From: Acidaminobacter sp964416305
GTDB taxonomy: Bacteria > Bacillota > Clostridia > Peptostreptococcales > Acidaminobacteraceae
DNA: 60,955 nt
NCBI GenBank assembly: GCA_964416305.1
Contig: CAYQDM010000019.1
Coordinates: forward strand, 1-60,955
Reading direction: 5' to 3'
Shown: piece by piece, positions 49,698 to 58,081 of the stretch
How positions within the stretch are numbered: position 1 is the stretch's first letter
Layout of the letters: each line of letters opens with the position of its first letter
Notes under the pieces: model-generated
Told to the model about the DNA's origin: nothing
The model's input: only the letters and a program-made list of their open reading frames with translations
Databases searched by the model: none
Translations under genes and position numbers: made by a program

Positions 49698-50717
49698 TTG
49701 AAAAAAAGATTAGCATTAGTACTTAGCCTCGCAATGATCGCTGTCCTCGCATTCACTGGTTGTTCCAAACCTGCTGAGCCAGAAGCACCTGCCGCAGGCG
49801 GGGAAACACCTGCTGCAACTGAAGGTTTTGTCTTTGAGAGAAAGATTGAACTCGTATGCCCTTGGGGTTCTGGCGGCGGCGCGGATACGACGCTCAGAGC
49901 ATTTGCTTCAGCCCTTGAAAAAGAAGTCGGCGTTCCTGTAGTCGTCAATAACGTTGAAGGCGGCGGCGGTGTTCAAGGTTCTGAGTACCTCCAAAAGCAG
50001 CCAGCGGATGGCTATTCCTACCAGATTGGTACACAGTCACTCCTCGTTGTCAACCTTCAGAAGCTCATGTCCTTTGACTGGGCAGCAGAAACCGTACCGG
50101 TTGTCAAACTCGTTCACGATACAAACATTATTGTTGCCGCTGCTGATGCGCCATTCAACAACTTAAATGAACTTGTCGAGTACGCGAAAGCAAATCCGGG
50201 AACTGTTAAAGCTGGCGTTCTTACGATCACTGGCGTCGACGCTCTAATGGTTGCTCAGACGTTTGAACTTGCAGGTGTAGAAATTCCGCTTGTTGCCTTC
50301 AACAACGGTGCAGAACTCAATGCTGCTATTCTTGGCGGACACATCAGCTTGGCTGTTGCAGGTCCAGCTGAAACAAAAGGTTTGATCGAGTCCGGCGATA
50401 TGAAAGGTATTGTTGCTGGTGCAGAAAACAGACTCAGCATTCTTCCTGACGTTGAAACCACTACTGAAAATGGTATCGATTCACTCCTCGGCCCAATGAG
50501 AGGCATCTTCGCGAAAAAAGGCACTCCTGAAGAAGCAATCAAAGCATTCTCTGATGCTGCTGTAAAAGCTGCTGCCAGCCAAGAATTCCAGGACTTCCTC
50601 AAAAACAACGCACTTGACCAGCGTCCAGCTTTCGCGCCATATGAAGAGTTCCAAGGCATCTGGGCAGAGCAGATCACAACTGTCCAAGGACTTTACGACA
50701 AATACGTCGCCAAATAG
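49698..50717 (+). CDS. tctC: TTT transporter solute-binding lipoprotein TctC
   Basis: Binding protein of a tripartite tricarboxylate transporter, 339 aa. It has a signal peptide with a lipobox Cys at about residue 22 (AFTGCSKP), a short Pro/Ala/Glu linker, and the mature domain with VCPWGSGGGADTTLRAFASALEKEVGVPVVVNNVEGGGGVQGSEYL, typical of TctC/BUG proteins. Next to citrate lyase its ligand is most simply citrate. TTG start with AAAGGGGG upstream. A hairpin lies between it and tctB. Confidence 0.93.
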   Translation: MKKRLALVLSLAMIAVLAFTGCSKPAEPEAPAAGGETPAATEGFVFERKIELVCPWGSGGGADTTLRAFASALEKEVGVPVVVNNVEGGGGVQGSEYLQKQPADGYSYQIGTQSLLVVNLQKLMSFDWAAETVPVVKLVHDTNIIVAAADAPFNNLNELVEYAKANPGTVKAGVLTITGVDALMVAQTFELAGVEIPLVAFNNGAELNAAILGGHISLAVAGPAETKGLIESGDMKGIVAGAENRLSILPDVETTTENGIDSLLGPMRGIFAKKGTPEEAIKAFSDAAVKAAASQEFQDFLKNNALDQRPAFAPYEEFQGIWAEQITTVQGLYDKYVAK

Positions 50718-50755
50718 TTTAAGCACACTGAATTGAATTAGTGAGCATTCATCGT

Positions 50756-50785
50756 CGGGGCAACTATTAGTTGCCCCGATTCTAT
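50756..50785 (+). terminator. Hairpin between tctC and tctB
   Basis: GGGCAACTA (50758-50766) faces TAGTTGCCC (50768-50776), followed by CGATTCT. The T tract is weak, so partial read-through is expected, which would give excess binding protein over permease. Confidence 0.65.
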
Positions 50786-50813
50786 CAAATATCAGAAAGT
50801 GAGATGAGTTCGC

Positions 50814-51317
50814 TTGGCAATGGAATTATTATTCAACATAGTGTTGATAGTGTTTTTCGCAATTTCCTACGTCTATGTCGGCGCTACTATGCCAAAATCT
50901 ACCGATCTTGAACTTGGCGCCGAACAATGGCCACAATTGCTGATTACAGCACTTATTATTCTTTTATTCGTCAACATCTACAATATCTATAAAAATACAC
51001 CGGCTGATAAACGCCATTTCAAATCCATCACCGGAATCAGTATTCCTGCGATAACAAGAAGCAAGTTATTTTGGGGTATTGTCATCATCTTTGCCTATGC
51101 TTTCGCCCTTGAACCCTTTGGATTCATTCTCGCAACCATTGTCATGTTTGCTCTTTATGCTGTTCTCACCGGGCAGAAAAAGCCGTCTGTTGTAGCACTC
51201 AGCGCGCTTTTGATTACCCTTGGCATTTACTTTGTTTTCCAAAGAGGTCTTGGCATCATGCTCCCGCGTGGCTATGGATTCCTCCGCGATATCGCTTTGT
51301 TCCTAGAGTCACTATAG
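50814..51317 (+). CDS. tctB: TTT transporter small subunit TctB
   Basis: A 167 aa membrane protein with four hydrophobic segments (about 6-24, 38-56, 81-103, 108-135). TctB partners are weakly conserved in sequence; the position between tctC and tctA and the membrane layout identify it. YVGATMPKSTDLELGAEQWPQLLITALI near residue 22-50 is typical. The start is TTG at 50814 or ATG at 50820. AAAGTGAGATGAG lies upstream and does not decide between them. Confidence 0.85.
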   Translation: MAMELLFNIVLIVFFAISYVYVGATMPKSTDLELGAEQWPQLLITALIILLFVNIYNIYKNTPADKRHFKSITGISIPAITRSKLFWGIVIIFAYAFALEPFGFILATIVMFALYAVLTGQKKPSVVALSALLITLGIYFVFQRGLGIMLPRGYGFLRDIALFLESL

Positions 51318-51336
51318 TAAATAAGGAGTGTGAATC

Positions 51337-52833
51337 ATGTTTGAACTATTAATCTCAGGTTTTCAAATCGTTCTGGCTCCGGTGACCTTTGCGTTTATCG
51401 TAGCAGGTACAGTTCTGGGTGTCATCTTTGGTGCCATGCCTGGCGTCAGCGCCTCAATGGCAGTTGCCCTCGCGCTTCCGTTCGCATATGGTATGGAGCC
51501 GCTTGTTGCAATTGCGTTTCTGACAGCTGTGTATTGTGCTTCCATCACCGGTGGCGGCATCACTGCAATCCTCTTTAAAATTCCTGGAACGCCTTCCAAT
51601 GCACCTACGACTTTCGACGGTTTTCCTATGGCACAGCGCGGCGAAGCCGGCAGAGCACTCGGTATTTCACTCGTCACTTCAGCTATTGGTGGTATTGTTG
51701 CTGCGATCGCAATGTTCTTGTTGTCACCTCAGCTCGCAGCTGCAGCCATCAAATTTGGACCGGCTGAACTCTTTGCAGTCTCATTCCTTGGTCTTTCAGT
51801 TCTCACAGCACTTGACAGTGACAACGTCGTCAAGACTATGATTGCCGGTTTGATTGGTCTATTCCTGGCAACCATCGGCATGGACCCGCTTCTTGCAATG
51901 CCGCGTCTGACTTTTGGTTCACAAATTCTCCTCAGCGGAATAGAAATGATCCCACTTATGATCGGTATGTTTGCGATCACTGAAGTTCTTAAGCAAACAC
52001 ATAAACCTTCACAGCTTGAGGACACAGGTTCCGGAGACAAAGTCAAAACGAAACTTATGGGCTTTAAAGAGGGCTGGGCAATGAAAGGCGTTATCAGCCG
52101 GTCTGCGATTCTTGGCACTTTGGTCGGAATTCTTCCGGGTGCTGGTGCAACGATTGCATCTTTCCTCGCCTATACTACTGAAGTTAAGTTGTCCAAGACC
52201 CCTGAAATTTATGGCACAGGCGCTCCGGAAGGTATTGCTGCCTCCGAGACTGCAAACAATGCAGCTACTGGTGGCGCAATGGTGCCAATGCTGGCGTTGG
52301 GTATTCCGGGCGGAAATGCAGCAGCTATCATGATGTCAGCTCTCGTTTTAAAAGGTGTCCAGGTTGGTCCACTTCTTATTAAGACACAGCCTCAATACCT
52401 CTCCAGCGTCTTTGCATCTATGATGGTCACTAATATTGTCATGGTTATCATTTCCGTTTGGATTGCAAAAGTATTCAGCAAAATCCTTAAGGTACCTTAC
52501 AGTATCCTTGGAACGACTATTATTGTCCTCGCGACAGTAGGCAGCTTTGCACTTAAAGGCAACACCAACGACGTTATGCTTATGGCTATTGCCGGTGTCT
52601 TTGGATTTATTCTCAACAAGTACAAATTCTCCTCCGCAGCGCTGATCCTCGGCCTCGTACTTGGACCAATGATCGAAGCCAACCTTAGAAGAGCGGTTCA
52701 GCTTGAGAATGGCAGCCTTATGAATGTCATCTCTCCAGCAGGACATCCAATCACAACAGTTCTTCTGGTTCTTTGCGCCGCGATGCTGCTGTTCCCAATC
52801 TTATCTAAATTATTGAAGAAGAAGACGGCTTAA
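51337..52833 (+). CDS. tctA: TTT transporter large permease TctA
   Basis: The main permease of 498 aa with about 12 hydrophobic segments. It bears GAMPGVSASMAVALALPFAYG near the N-terminus and, in the second half, GILPGAGATIASFLAYTTE with EGIAASETANNAATGGAMVPMLALGIPGG, the paired TctA motifs. AAGGAGTGTG precedes the ATG. It works with TctB and TctC to import a tricarboxylate, here probably citrate. A terminator ends this transcript before the next gene. Confidence 0.95.
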   Translation: MFELLISGFQIVLAPVTFAFIVAGTVLGVIFGAMPGVSASMAVALALPFAYGMEPLVAIAFLTAVYCASITGGGITAILFKIPGTPSNAPTTFDGFPMAQRGEAGRALGISLVTSAIGGIVAAIAMFLLSPQLAAAAIKFGPAELFAVSFLGLSVLTALDSDNVVKTMIAGLIGLFLATIGMDPLLAMPRLTFGSQILLSGIEMIPLMIGMFAITEVLKQTHKPSQLEDTGSGDKVKTKLMGFKEGWAMKGVISRSAILGTLVGILPGAGATIASFLAYTTEVKLSKTPEIYGTGAPEGIAASETANNAATGGAMVPMLALGIPGGNAAAIMMSALVLKGVQVGPLLIKTQPQYLSSVFASMMVTNIVMVIISVWIAKVFSKILKVPYSILGTTIIVLATVGSFALKGNTNDVMLMAIAGVFGFILNKYKFSSAALILGLVLGPMIEANLRRAVQLENGSLMNVISPAGHPITTVLLVLCAAMLLFPILSKLLKKKTA

Positions 52834-52848
52834 TCCCCTTAGCCTTTT

Positions 52849-52882
52849 GAGACAGTAGAATATTTCTACTGTCTCATTTTCT
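52849..52882 (+). terminator. Terminator after tctA
   Basis: GAGACAGTAGAA (52849-52860) and TTCTACTGTCTC (52864-52875) form a perfect stem with loop TAT, followed by ATTTTCT. Confidence 0.92.
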
Positions 52883-53073
52883 AAATTTCAGGATTGATGG
52901 CTGCGATTTTCAACCCAGTTTTATGTTGGTTGTAAATAAGTTAATCAAATTCTATCTTTATAAGTATTTTTAATTGTTTATACAAACTCTACTGGTGTTT
53001 TTCGAAATTATCAATTAATATGTTACATAAGATTCTGTTTGCTTGTGAAACAGAATTTAAACGAGGTGCAGAT

Positions 53074-54120
53074 ATGATAGATTTTATGCTGACGCTTTGC
53101 ATCGGTGCAGTGATCGGCTATACGTTTTTTAAACTTAAGGTACCAGGCGGTATGATGGTTGGAAGCATCGTTGGTGTATCGGCACTCAATATATTGACTG
53201 GTCATGCCTTGATGCCCGCAACAGCAAAATTGTCTGCTCAAATCATTGCGGGTGCATTTATTGGTGTTAGTGTAGAAAAGGAAGATTTAATAAGACTAAA
53301 AAAAATCTGGAGACCAGCGATCACATTGGTGAGCGGCATGATGATTTTGAATCTGATCTCCGGTTATTTGATATATAAATTTAGTCCTCTCGATTTAGTG
53401 ACCTCTTTGATGTGCGCAGTCCCCGGCGGAATGAGTGATATTCCAATAATTAGCGCTGATATGGGTGCGGATGCTTCAAAGGTTGCCGTCATGCAGTTTA
53501 TAAGATTGGTGGCAGGCATTGGGGTTTTTCCAGGTATGATTGCATTTATTGCCAAGCGCAGAAGTGAGGACGTAACACCAGTCAAGGTCAATACAAGAAA
53601 ATCTGTAGTCACAGAAGATCCCACGCCTATCTTTTTAACAACAATGGCAGTGGCAATTGGCGCTGGCTTGATTGGAAAAGCCGTCGGGATTCCCGCAGGT
53701 GCATTGCTGTTTGCACTTATCAGTGTGATTATATTGAAGATGACAAAGCATAAAGCATGGCTTCCAAAGTGGATCAAGCGATTGGCTCAAGTTCTTTCCG
53801 GAGCCTATATCGGAAGCGGCATTTTTATGGCGGATGTCTTGGAAATTCGATTTTTAGCGATTCCTGCAATAATTCTTCTCTCAGGATATTTTAGCGCTTG
53901 TTTGTTAATTGGTTGGTTTATACATAGCAGGTTTGGAATGTCTCTGAAGGAATCCATGCTCGCAGCAACACCTGCAGGTGCATCGGATATGGCCCTGATA
54001 GCTTCTGATTTAGGTATTGAAGGCACAGATGTCGTTGTCCTTCAGATCATTAGAATGCTTTTCGTTGTCTTGATTTTCCCTCAAGTCATTAATTTGATTG
54101 TGGTATTTGCCGGGAGGTAA
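53074..54120 (+). CDS. AbrB family membrane protein
   Basis: A 348 aa membrane protein with two repeats of the AbrB duplication (about 1-155 and 195-345). Each holds KLKVPGGMMVGSIVGV or GIPAGALLFALISV, then GAFIGVSVEKEDL or GAYIGSGIFMADV, and AVPGGMSDIPIISADMGADAS or ATPAGASDMALIASDLGIEGT. The name comes from a putative regulator of ammonia oxidation, but the fold is a transporter. It is unrelated to the DNA-binding AbrB of Bacillus. Lying between tctA and citC, it may move citrate or a product. The ATG at 53074 follows GAGGTG. Its stop is five bases from citC. Confidence 0.88.
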   Translation: MIDFMLTLCIGAVIGYTFFKLKVPGGMMVGSIVGVSALNILTGHALMPATAKLSAQIIAGAFIGVSVEKEDLIRLKKIWRPAITLVSGMMILNLISGYLIYKFSPLDLVTSLMCAVPGGMSDIPIISADMGADASKVAVMQFIRLVAGIGVFPGMIAFIAKRRSEDVTPVKVNTRKSVVTEDPTPIFLTTMAVAIGAGLIGKAVGIPAGALLFALISVIILKMTKHKAWLPKWIKRLAQVLSGAYIGSGIFMADVLEIRFLAIPAIILLSGYFSACLLIGWFIHSRFGMSLKESMLAATPAGASDMALIASDLGIEGTDVVVLQIIRMLFVVLIFPQVINLIVVFAGR

Positions 54121-54124
54121 GAAT

Positions 54125-55195
54125 ATGTTTGAAGAACGTAAGCTTCGCAGCATAGATGCGGCAGAACCGCTGCTGAAACGCTGTGGTCTTAAAGTCCCTG
54201 CCGGTGTTGACTACACGGTAGGTGTATTTACTTCTTCCGAGGGCAAACTCATCGCAACAGGGTCCTTGAAGGGTGACATGATTCAGGGGCTGGCTGTTGA
54301 TCCGGAGACCCAGGGAGAAGATCTGTCCGCCAAGGTGCTGACGCATTTGATTAATGTCGCCATAGACGCTGGACGACATACGCTCTATTTGTTTACAAAG
54401 CCGGAGAGCGCACAAAAACTTTCGGCAGTAGGGTTTAGGATCATTGCTGAAGCTAAGCCCTATGCAGCTTTAATGGAGTGGGGCACGGTTGGAATTAATC
54501 AGTACGTCGCAAAGCTGAAAAAACTGTCGGAAGCAGATCCGGGCGAAGCGTCTGCCGTTGTCGTCAACTGCAATCCCTTTACCTTGGGACATCAATATTT
54601 GATCGAAACCGCTGCGTCGCGCAGCCGCAAGGTCTATGTGATCGTCGTTGAAGAAGACCAGTCGGTGTTTCCTTTTGAAGACCGGATTGAACTGGTTCGA
54701 AAAGGTACGGCGCACCTCAAAAACGTCACGGTGATTGCTGGCGGACGCTATGTGGTGTCTTCGCTGACGTTTCCTTCCTATTTCACTCGGGACAGTGAAT
54801 TTGCAGCGGCCCACAGTGCCATGGACGTAGCGCTGTTCCTAAACTACATTGTGCCTGCCCTTGGCATTACCAAGCGCTTTGTAGGGACAGAACCATACTC
54901 GGAGGTTACGGAAGCCTACAATCAGGCCATGAAATCTATATTAATCCCTGCGGGCATTGAGCTTGAAGTCATTGAGCGCAAACGCCTGAAAAGTGGTGAA
55001 GAGGATCACGCAATCAGCGCTTCCAGGGTCAGGAGGTACATTGCGGAAGGTCGCATTGAGGACCTGAAAGACCATGTGCCTCAGACCACTTACGAGTACT
55101 TAATTTCGAATCGAGCCTTCGACGTTGTAAAAAAACTGAGAAGTGGCGATAAATCCGCTCAAGGATATGTGGAAGACAGCGTCTCAAAACGTTGA
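54125..55195 (+). CDS. citC: Citrate lyase ligase (acetate:SH-citrate lyase ligase)
   Basis: Activates citrate lyase by ATP-dependent acetylation of its prosthetic thiol. The 356 aa protein has a GNAT-like N-terminal domain (about 20-120; GLAVDPETQGEDLSAKVLTHLINVAIDAG) and a nucleotidyltransferase domain. The latter has VVNCNPFTLGHQYLIE (the TxGH motif), RSRKVYVIVVEEDQSVFPFEDRIELVRKGTAHL and ISASRVRRYI near the C-terminus. GGGAGGT precedes the ATG at 54125. The longer frame lies inside the preceding gene. Its separation from citDEF by the transporter genes is unusual. Confidence 0.93.
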   Translation: MFEERKLRSIDAAEPLLKRCGLKVPAGVDYTVGVFTSSEGKLIATGSLKGDMIQGLAVDPETQGEDLSAKVLTHLINVAIDAGRHTLYLFTKPESAQKLSAVGFRIIAEAKPYAALMEWGTVGINQYVAKLKKLSEADPGEASAVVVNCNPFTLGHQYLIETAASRSRKVYVIVVEEDQSVFPFEDRIELVRKGTAHLKNVTVIAGGRYVVSSLTFPSYFTRDSEFAAAHSAMDVALFLNYIVPALGITKRFVGTEPYSEVTEAYNQAMKSILIPAGIELEVIERKRLKSGEEDHAISASRVRRYIAEGRIEDLKDHVPQTTYEYLISNRAFDVVKKLRSGDKSAQGYVEDSVSKR

Positions 55196-55243
55196 CGGAA
55201 GCCATATAGAAATCTGAGTTATCATGAAGAAGAGGTGAAGAGA

Positions 55244-56452
55244 ATGGCAAAGATCCAAATGAAGACGCCCATCGTTGAAATTGATGGGGACGAAATGACC
55301 AGAATGATCTGGAAAATGGTAAAAGAAGAACTGCTCGAACCGTTTATTGAACTGAAAACGGAGTACTACGATCTTGGTCTTGAGTATCGTGAAAACACAA
55401 AAGACCAGATCACTGTGGATGCGGCCAACGCCATCAAGCGTCTGGGCGTCGGCGTTAAGTGCGCAACGATCACACCGAATGCAGATCGTGTCAAAGAGTA
55501 TAATTTGACAGAAATGTGGAAGAGTCCAAATGGCACACTCAGAGCTATTCTTGATGGTACTGTCTTCAGAAAACCCATCCTGGTGGATGGATTCACATCC
55601 TTTGTCCCAACCTGGAAAGAGCCTATTACAATTGCGCGTCACGCCTATGGGGATCTTTACAAGGGCGTCGAATTCAAGGTAGAGGGTCCATGTGAAGCTG
55701 AACTGGTCATCAAAAAGCCGGATGGTACGACCGAAACTCAAACGATTCACAAGTTTAAAGGTGCGGGTGTTGTTCAAGGGATTCACAATACCAATGAATC
55801 CATCAGCAGCTTTGCAAAGGCTTGCTTCCAGTTTGCACTGGATCAGAAGCAGGACCTGCTCTTCTCTGCAAAGGATACCATTTCCAAGAAATATGACCAC
55901 ACGTTCAAAGATCTTTTCAACGAGATCTTTGACGCGGAGTTCAAAACAGCGTTTGAAGAGGCCGGCATTCAATACACCTACACCTTAATTGATGATGCTG
56001 TCGCCAGGATCATGCGATCAGAAGGCGGCCTGATCTGGGCTTGCAAGAACTATGATGGCGATGTCATGTCCGACATGGTGGCAGCTGCGTTTGGCAGCCT
56101 TGCCATGATGACCTCGGTGCTCGTCTCTCCAACGGGAGAATTTGAATACGAAGCAGCTCACGGCACAGTAACGCGTCATTACTATCAATATCTCAAAGGG
56201 GTCCAAACTTCTACCAATCCAATAGCGACACTGTTCGCATGGACAGGCGGATTGAAAAAACGCGGCGAACTGGATGAGATCCCGGAACTGGTGCATTTCG
56301 CGGAGCAGCTTGAAGTGGCTTCCATTGAGACTCTGAAAAAAGGCATCATGACAAAAGATTTGATCCCGCTGTCCTCAAATCCTGATAAGCAGGAAGTGAC
56401 TACTGCCGGATTGATTGCTGCAATCCGAGGGACTTTGGAGAGCATGCTTTAA
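55244..56452 (+). CDS. icd: NADP-dependent isocitrate dehydrogenase, dimeric type
   Basis: Oxidises isocitrate to 2-oxoglutarate with NADPH formation. The 402 aa protein belongs to the group also found in eukaryotes and some bacteria, with VEIDGDEMTRMIWKMVKEEL at the start, CATITPNADRVKEYNL, MWKSPNGTLRAILDGTVFR (substrate-binding Ser/Asn/Arg), DDAVARIMRSEGGLIWACKNYDGDV and EAAHGTVTRHY. The last carries the coenzyme region. The ATG at 55244 follows GAAGAGGTGAAG. A GTG nine bases upstream is in frame. With aconitase it forms a citrate-to-2-oxoglutarate route. Confidence 0.95.
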   Translation: MAKIQMKTPIVEIDGDEMTRMIWKMVKEELLEPFIELKTEYYDLGLEYRENTKDQITVDAANAIKRLGVGVKCATITPNADRVKEYNLTEMWKSPNGTLRAILDGTVFRKPILVDGFTSFVPTWKEPITIARHAYGDLYKGVEFKVEGPCEAELVIKKPDGTTETQTIHKFKGAGVVQGIHNTNESISSFAKACFQFALDQKQDLLFSAKDTISKKYDHTFKDLFNEIFDAEFKTAFEEAGIQYTYTLIDDAVARIMRSEGGLIWACKNYDGDVMSDMVAAAFGSLAMMTSVLVSPTGEFEYEAAHGTVTRHYYQYLKGVQTSTNPIATLFAWTGGLKKRGELDEIPELVHFAEQLEVASIETLKKGIMTKDLIPLSSNPDKQEVTTAGLIAAIRGTLESML

Positions 56453-56538
56453 AACACCTTTCGGATTTACAAAAAATGTATTGAAATACAAATGTAAATT
56501 TGAGATAGTTTCTTGGCTTTTAAAGGAGAATAAGTGAC

Positions 56539-58011
56539 ATGACGGATCATGGCCAATCTGCTCTGACTCTGGAAATGGTTTTGAACGCCAAGGAGCGCCG
56601 GGCTGGAGTACAGGAACAGCTTAGAACTGAATATAGTGCTGTCGTGGTCAGTATGACTCTGAATATGCCTGGTCCGGTCAAGTACAGGCCAGAGTGGATT
56701 GGTATGCTTTATGACGCGGCGGAAGAAGTCAGGCGAGCCTGTCTTAGCCGAAGCTTCGTCATTCTGGAAGAGCGGATGCTTCATGATGTTGCAGGCGCAA
56801 CACTTCTAATGGCACTGCAGGGCGACCCTAATGAAATAAAAGGCATTGCAGTAGCGCTTGAAGATTTTAAGTCTTGGGGGCGCCTTCTCGACCTGGATGT
56901 CTTCAATGCTTCCGGTGAACAGATCAACCGGATTTCCCTGGGGCTTCCCCCAAGAAAATGTCTGGTATGTGAGGATATGGCGGCGGTTTGTGTTCGGGCC
57001 ATGCGTCATGAAAGAGAAGAAGTCATTGCCGCAGCTATGCGGCTTGCGAAGCGATTCGCGGATCGTGTTTCGGGAAACGAAGAGCCTGAAACAATTCAAC
57101 TGGAGATCGCCAGGAAAGTTAGCCAGCTGTCTCTGGAAGCCATGCTCATGGAAGTCGCGGCCACCCCTGCGCCGGGCTTGGTGGACAGGTTCAATTCAGG
57201 GGCCCATGATGACATGGACATCATGACCTTTTTAAGAAGCAGCAGCGCGTTATCAGGGGCTATGACCGACTTGGCCTTGGCGGGACTTGAGCATGATGGT
57301 CCACTGCCGGAACTTCTGTTGAAAATCCGAAGGATTGGCATTCGCGCTGAACGCGACATGTATAACGCGACGCTTGGCGTGAACACTCAAAAGGGGCTGC
57401 TGTTTCTGCTGGGGATTTTGACGGCGGCGGCGGGGGTTGTTCTGCGACCATCGGCAAAAGCCCTGCTTGAAAACAGCCAATTAAACCCGGAAGTGATCGC
57501 GGCGCGGGCTGCTGAAATTTGTGCGGGACTGGTTGAACGTGAACTTGAAGTGCTGCATCACAAAAGGCCGGACAGGCAGTTGACCGCCGGCGAGCATTAT
57601 TATTTGGCCCATGGATTTACCGGGGTCAGAGGCGAAATTGAAGCGGGTCTGCCGGCGGTTTTTGAGGCTGGCCTGCCAAGACTCAGAGAGGCCTTGAACC
57701 AGGGCGCTTCAGACAACGATGCGCTGGTTCACGCGCTCCTCGGTTTAATGACCCATACCGAGGACACCACCATTTTGCACAGGCACGACCTTGCAACCCT
57801 TGAAAAGGTCAAGGCTGAGGCTGCCGAGATCCTTAGAGCGGGCGGCTACCTGACACCAGAGGGACGCGATAGGACGGAGGCGCTGGACCGGCACTACATA
57901 AGTGCACGGATCAGCCCGGGGGGGTCTGCGGATCTTCTGGCTGTGACTTGGTTCCTTCACCGTATGGAAGAGATGTTTTCTGCCGATGGTTTAATAACGC
58001 CAAAATTATAA
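56539..58011 (+). CDS. citXG: CitX-CitG fusion (citrate lyase prosthetic-group synthesis)
   Basis: A bifunctional protein of 490 aa. Residues about 1-175 are CitX, which attaches the prosthetic group to CitD (LTLNMPGPVKYRPEWIGMLYD, GRLLDLDVFNASGEQINR, RKCLVCEDMAAVCVRAMRHERE). Residues about 190-490 are CitG, which makes triphosphoribosyl-dephospho-CoA from dephospho-CoA and ATP (VAATPAPGLVDRFNSGAHDDMDIMTF, GVNTQKGLLFLLGILTAA, GEHYYLAHGFTGVRGEIEAGLP). The fusion is known in lactic and clostridial citrate users. AAAGGAGAATAAGTGAC precedes the ATG. It lies between icd and acn. Confidence 0.93.
   Translation: MTDHGQSALTLEMVLNAKERRAGVQEQLRTEYSAVVVSMTLNMPGPVKYRPEWIGMLYDAAEEVRRACLSRSFVILEERMLHDVAGATLLMALQGDPNEIKGIAVALEDFKSWGRLLDLDVFNASGEQINRISLGLPPRKCLVCEDMAAVCVRAMRHEREEVIAAAMRLAKRFADRVSGNEEPETIQLEIARKVSQLSLEAMLMEVAATPAPGLVDRFNSGAHDDMDIMTFLRSSSALSGAMTDLALAGLEHDGPLPELLLKIRRIGIRAERDMYNATLGVNTQKGLLFLLGILTAAAGVVLRPSAKALLENSQLNPEVIAARAAEICAGLVERELEVLHHKRPDRQLTAGEHYYLAHGFTGVRGEIEAGLPAVFEAGLPRLREALNQGASDNDALVHALLGLMTHTEDTTILHRHDLATLEKVKAEAAEILRAGGYLTPEGRDRTEALDRHYISARISPGGSADLLAVTWFLHRMEEMFSADGLITPKL
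57446..57456 (-). repeat. TGCCGATGGTC 11-mer, exact copy 12
   Basis: Inside the CitG part of citXG, read as CGA CCA TCG GCA (Arg-Pro-Ser-Ala). A one-mismatch copy lies at 57981-57991. Confidence 0.95.
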
Positions 58012-58081
58012 CATCCATTGCACTGATTCAAAGTACTGCAGTCGTTCGATTTTAAGCTGCAGTTGAAAAGGAGGAAATATA

